A model generated the notes under the pieces. That model made no database searches and was not told where the DNA came from. It was given only the letters and a program-made list of their open reading frames with translations. A stretch of DNA of 14,364 nt, taken from positions 1 through 14,364 of the forward strand of contig DCKO01000075.1 of assembly GCA_002320665.1 (NCBI GenBank), given 5' to 3'. Source of the DNA: Micavibrio sp. UBA1672. Lineage in GTDB: Bacteria > Pseudomonadota > Alphaproteobacteria > Micavibrionales > Micavibrionaceae. Of the stretch, positions 13,069 through 14,364 are shown in pieces (positions within the stretch are counted from its first letter, which is position 1; each line of letters opens with the position of its first letter). The position numbers were made by a program, and so were the translations under genes.

Positions 13069-14280
13069 ATGGCGATTGATTTTGGATCAGTATGCGCAGC
13101 GCATGAGAAAATAAAAGACGCGGTGATAAGAACACCGACCGTCAAGGCAACGCGTCTTTCGTTACATTTAGGCATAGAGCTATATCTAAAACTTGAGAAC
13201 TTGCAGCATACAAATGCATTTAAGGCACGTGGTGCGCTAAATAAGCTTTTGACACTGAACAAAGAGCAAAAGGAAAAAGGTGTCATTGCGTGCAGCGCAG
13301 GTAATCATGCGCAAGGTGTAGCCTATCATGCAACGCGCCTTGGAGTTCCTTCAATTATTGTTATGCCCAATGGGACGCCATTTAATAAAATCCAGAAAAC
13401 CGAGGATTTCGGGGCAAAAGTTGTGCTCTATGGTAATAACTTTGATGAATCAGTCGGTGAAACCATGCGTTTGGCTGAAGAAAAAGATATGACCTTTATT
13501 CATCCCTTTGATGATGATGCCGTTGTTTGCGGGCAGGGCACATTGGGGCTTGAAATGATCGAGCAAGTGCCTGATCTTGATACGGTTGTTGTTCCCATTG
13601 GCGGCGGCGGCTTGATGGCTGGTGTGGCTACAGCTCTAAAGGGCATTAAACCCGATATTGAAATAATCGGAGCACAGGCAGAAAACTTTGACGCTGTTAT
13701 GGCGCAAGTGGAAAAAAGAAAATTCAAGGCAGGGCCATCTACTCTGGCGGAAGGTATCGCAGTAAAAGAACCCTCCAGCAAAGATATAAAGATTATCAAG
13801 AAGCTGGTTGATCATATTTACTCTGCCAGTGAAGAGGAAATCGAAAATGCAATCTTTGATCTCCTTAGTGACGAAAAGCTTGTGGCAGAAGGCGCCGCAG
13901 GTGCAGGTCTGGCCGTTATTCAAAAGAATCTGAATCATTTTAAAGGCAAAAAAGTCGGTCTGGTCTTATGTGGCGGTAATATTGATTCCAGAACACTTTC
14001 TACATTGATTATGCGCGGTCTTGTGCGTGATGGACGCATCGCACGCTTGCGTTTTGAAATTGATGATACACCCGGACAGCTTTCTGATATTTCTCGTATT
14101 ATCGGGGAGGCAGGGGCAAACGTAATTGAAGTGATACACCAGCGTCTCATGCAAACAGTTTCGCTCAAGCGAGCAGAACTGGATATTGTAATTGAAGCCC
14201 GCGATAAGAACCACGTCAAAGAGCTTGTGAAAACGCTAGAAGATAACCGATTCGTTGTCCATATCATGGGTGAAGTTTAA
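13069..14280 (+). CDS. ilvA: Threonine ammonia-lyase (threonine dehydratase), single-ACT form
   Basis: This cytoplasmic PLP enzyme deaminates L-threonine to 2-oxobutanoate, the first step toward isoleucine. In the catalytic domain (about 1-320), Lys52 in NAFKARGALNKL binds PLP as a Schiff base, SAGNHAQG (76-83) contacts the substrate, PIGGGGLMAG (177-186) holds the PLP phosphate, and LCGGNID (300-306) lines the cofactor. Residues about 326-403 form one ACT domain (LRFEIDDTPGQLSDISRII), the usual site for amino-acid feedback. At 403 residues it is the medium form: shorter than E. coli IlvA (514) and longer than TdcB (329). The biosynthetic or catabolic role cannot be fixed from sequence; ilvA is used as the common symbol. 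The ATG at 13069 has only a weak AAGG upstream. Confidence 0.94.
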   Translation: MAIDFGSVCAAHEKIKDAVIRTPTVKATRLSLHLGIELYLKLENLQHTNAFKARGALNKLLTLNKEQKEKGVIACSAGNHAQGVAYHATRLGVPSIIVMPNGTPFNKIQKTEDFGAKVVLYGNNFDESVGETMRLAEEKDMTFIHPFDDDAVVCGQGTLGLEMIEQVPDLDTVVVPIGGGGLMAGVATALKGIKPDIEIIGAQAENFDAVMAQVEKRKFKAGPSTLAEGIAVKEPSSKDIKIIKKLVDHIYSASEEEIENAIFDLLSDEKLVAEGAAGAGLAVIQKNLNHFKGKKVGLVLCGGNIDSRTLSTLIMRGLVRDGRIARLRFEIDDTPGQLSDISRIIGEAGANVIEVIHQRLMQTVSLKRAELDIVIEARDKNHVKELVKTLEDNRFVVHIMGEV

Positions 14281-14284
14281 AAAA

Positions 14285-14304
14285 TTGATTTTTATCAAGT
14301 TTTT
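14285..14304 (+). terminator. Weak terminator candidate after threonine ammonia-lyase
   Basis: TTGAT (14285-14289) and ATCAA (14294-14298) form a 5-bp stem with a TTTT loop, followed after one G by five T residues. The stem is short and AT-rich, so function is uncertain. It lies just past the TAA. Confidence 0.35.
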
Positions 14305-14364
14305 ACTGTAGAAAAATACCAATTTTAAGTCCTTATATGTGATATTTAAGTAATTCTTGTAATT

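Overview
The window (about 42-45% G+C by eye) reads as chromosomal sequence from an alphaproteobacterium. The main support is the arrangement tadA divergent from an rluB/rsuA-type pseudouridine synthase followed by rsmD, together with a DmdC-type long acyl-CoA dehydrogenase, a PhoH ATPase, a medium-length threonine ammonia-lyase with one ACT domain, and a palindromic repeat bounded by CGTCATTCCCGCG. The unrecognised acidic proteins would fit a poorly sampled lineage, perhaps Micavibrio-like, but that placement is a guess. No rRNA, tRNA, CRISPR array, transposase or phage gene was seen.

Layout. 1-2264 (+): the 3' part of a PQQ-dependent aldose sugar dehydrogenase (YliI/Asd type), then a Sad/YneI-like succinate-semialdehyde dehydrogenase. 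2266-4161 (-): greB followed by two unrecognised genes, the last two separated by 1 nt. 4213-6034 (-): one 564-residue acidic protein of unknown function as its own transcription unit, with a good sigma70-like promoter and an intrinsic terminator. 6115-8215: tadA (-) and rluB (+) start from the same CATG; rluB is followed by an AT-rich 98-residue unknown gene and rsmD. 8245-8370: a 126-bp palindromic repeat between convergent genes. 8384-10654 (-): a half-size EamA transporter and an acyl-CoA dehydrogenase, the latter with its own extended -10 promoter. 10655-10973: AT-rich noncoding DNA with two hairpins. 10974-12148: an unknown 138-residue gene (+) convergent with phoH (-), stop codons overlapping. 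12149-12435: noncoding, with a hairpin in front of phoH and a candidate 26-codon ORF. 12436-12987 (+): a secreted two-cysteine protein. 13069-14280 (+): threonine ammonia-lyase behind a promoter placed almost at the start codon.

Most recognised genes are housekeeping: RNA modification (tadA, rluB, rsmD), transcript cleavage (greB), and carbon or amino-acid metabolism. They do not form one pathway. I did not find a convincing new multi-gene system. The places most worth a second look are the 564-residue orphan, the coupled unknown pair beside greB, the AT-rich gene inside the rluB-rsmD unit, the shared tadA/rluB start, and the palindromic repeat.
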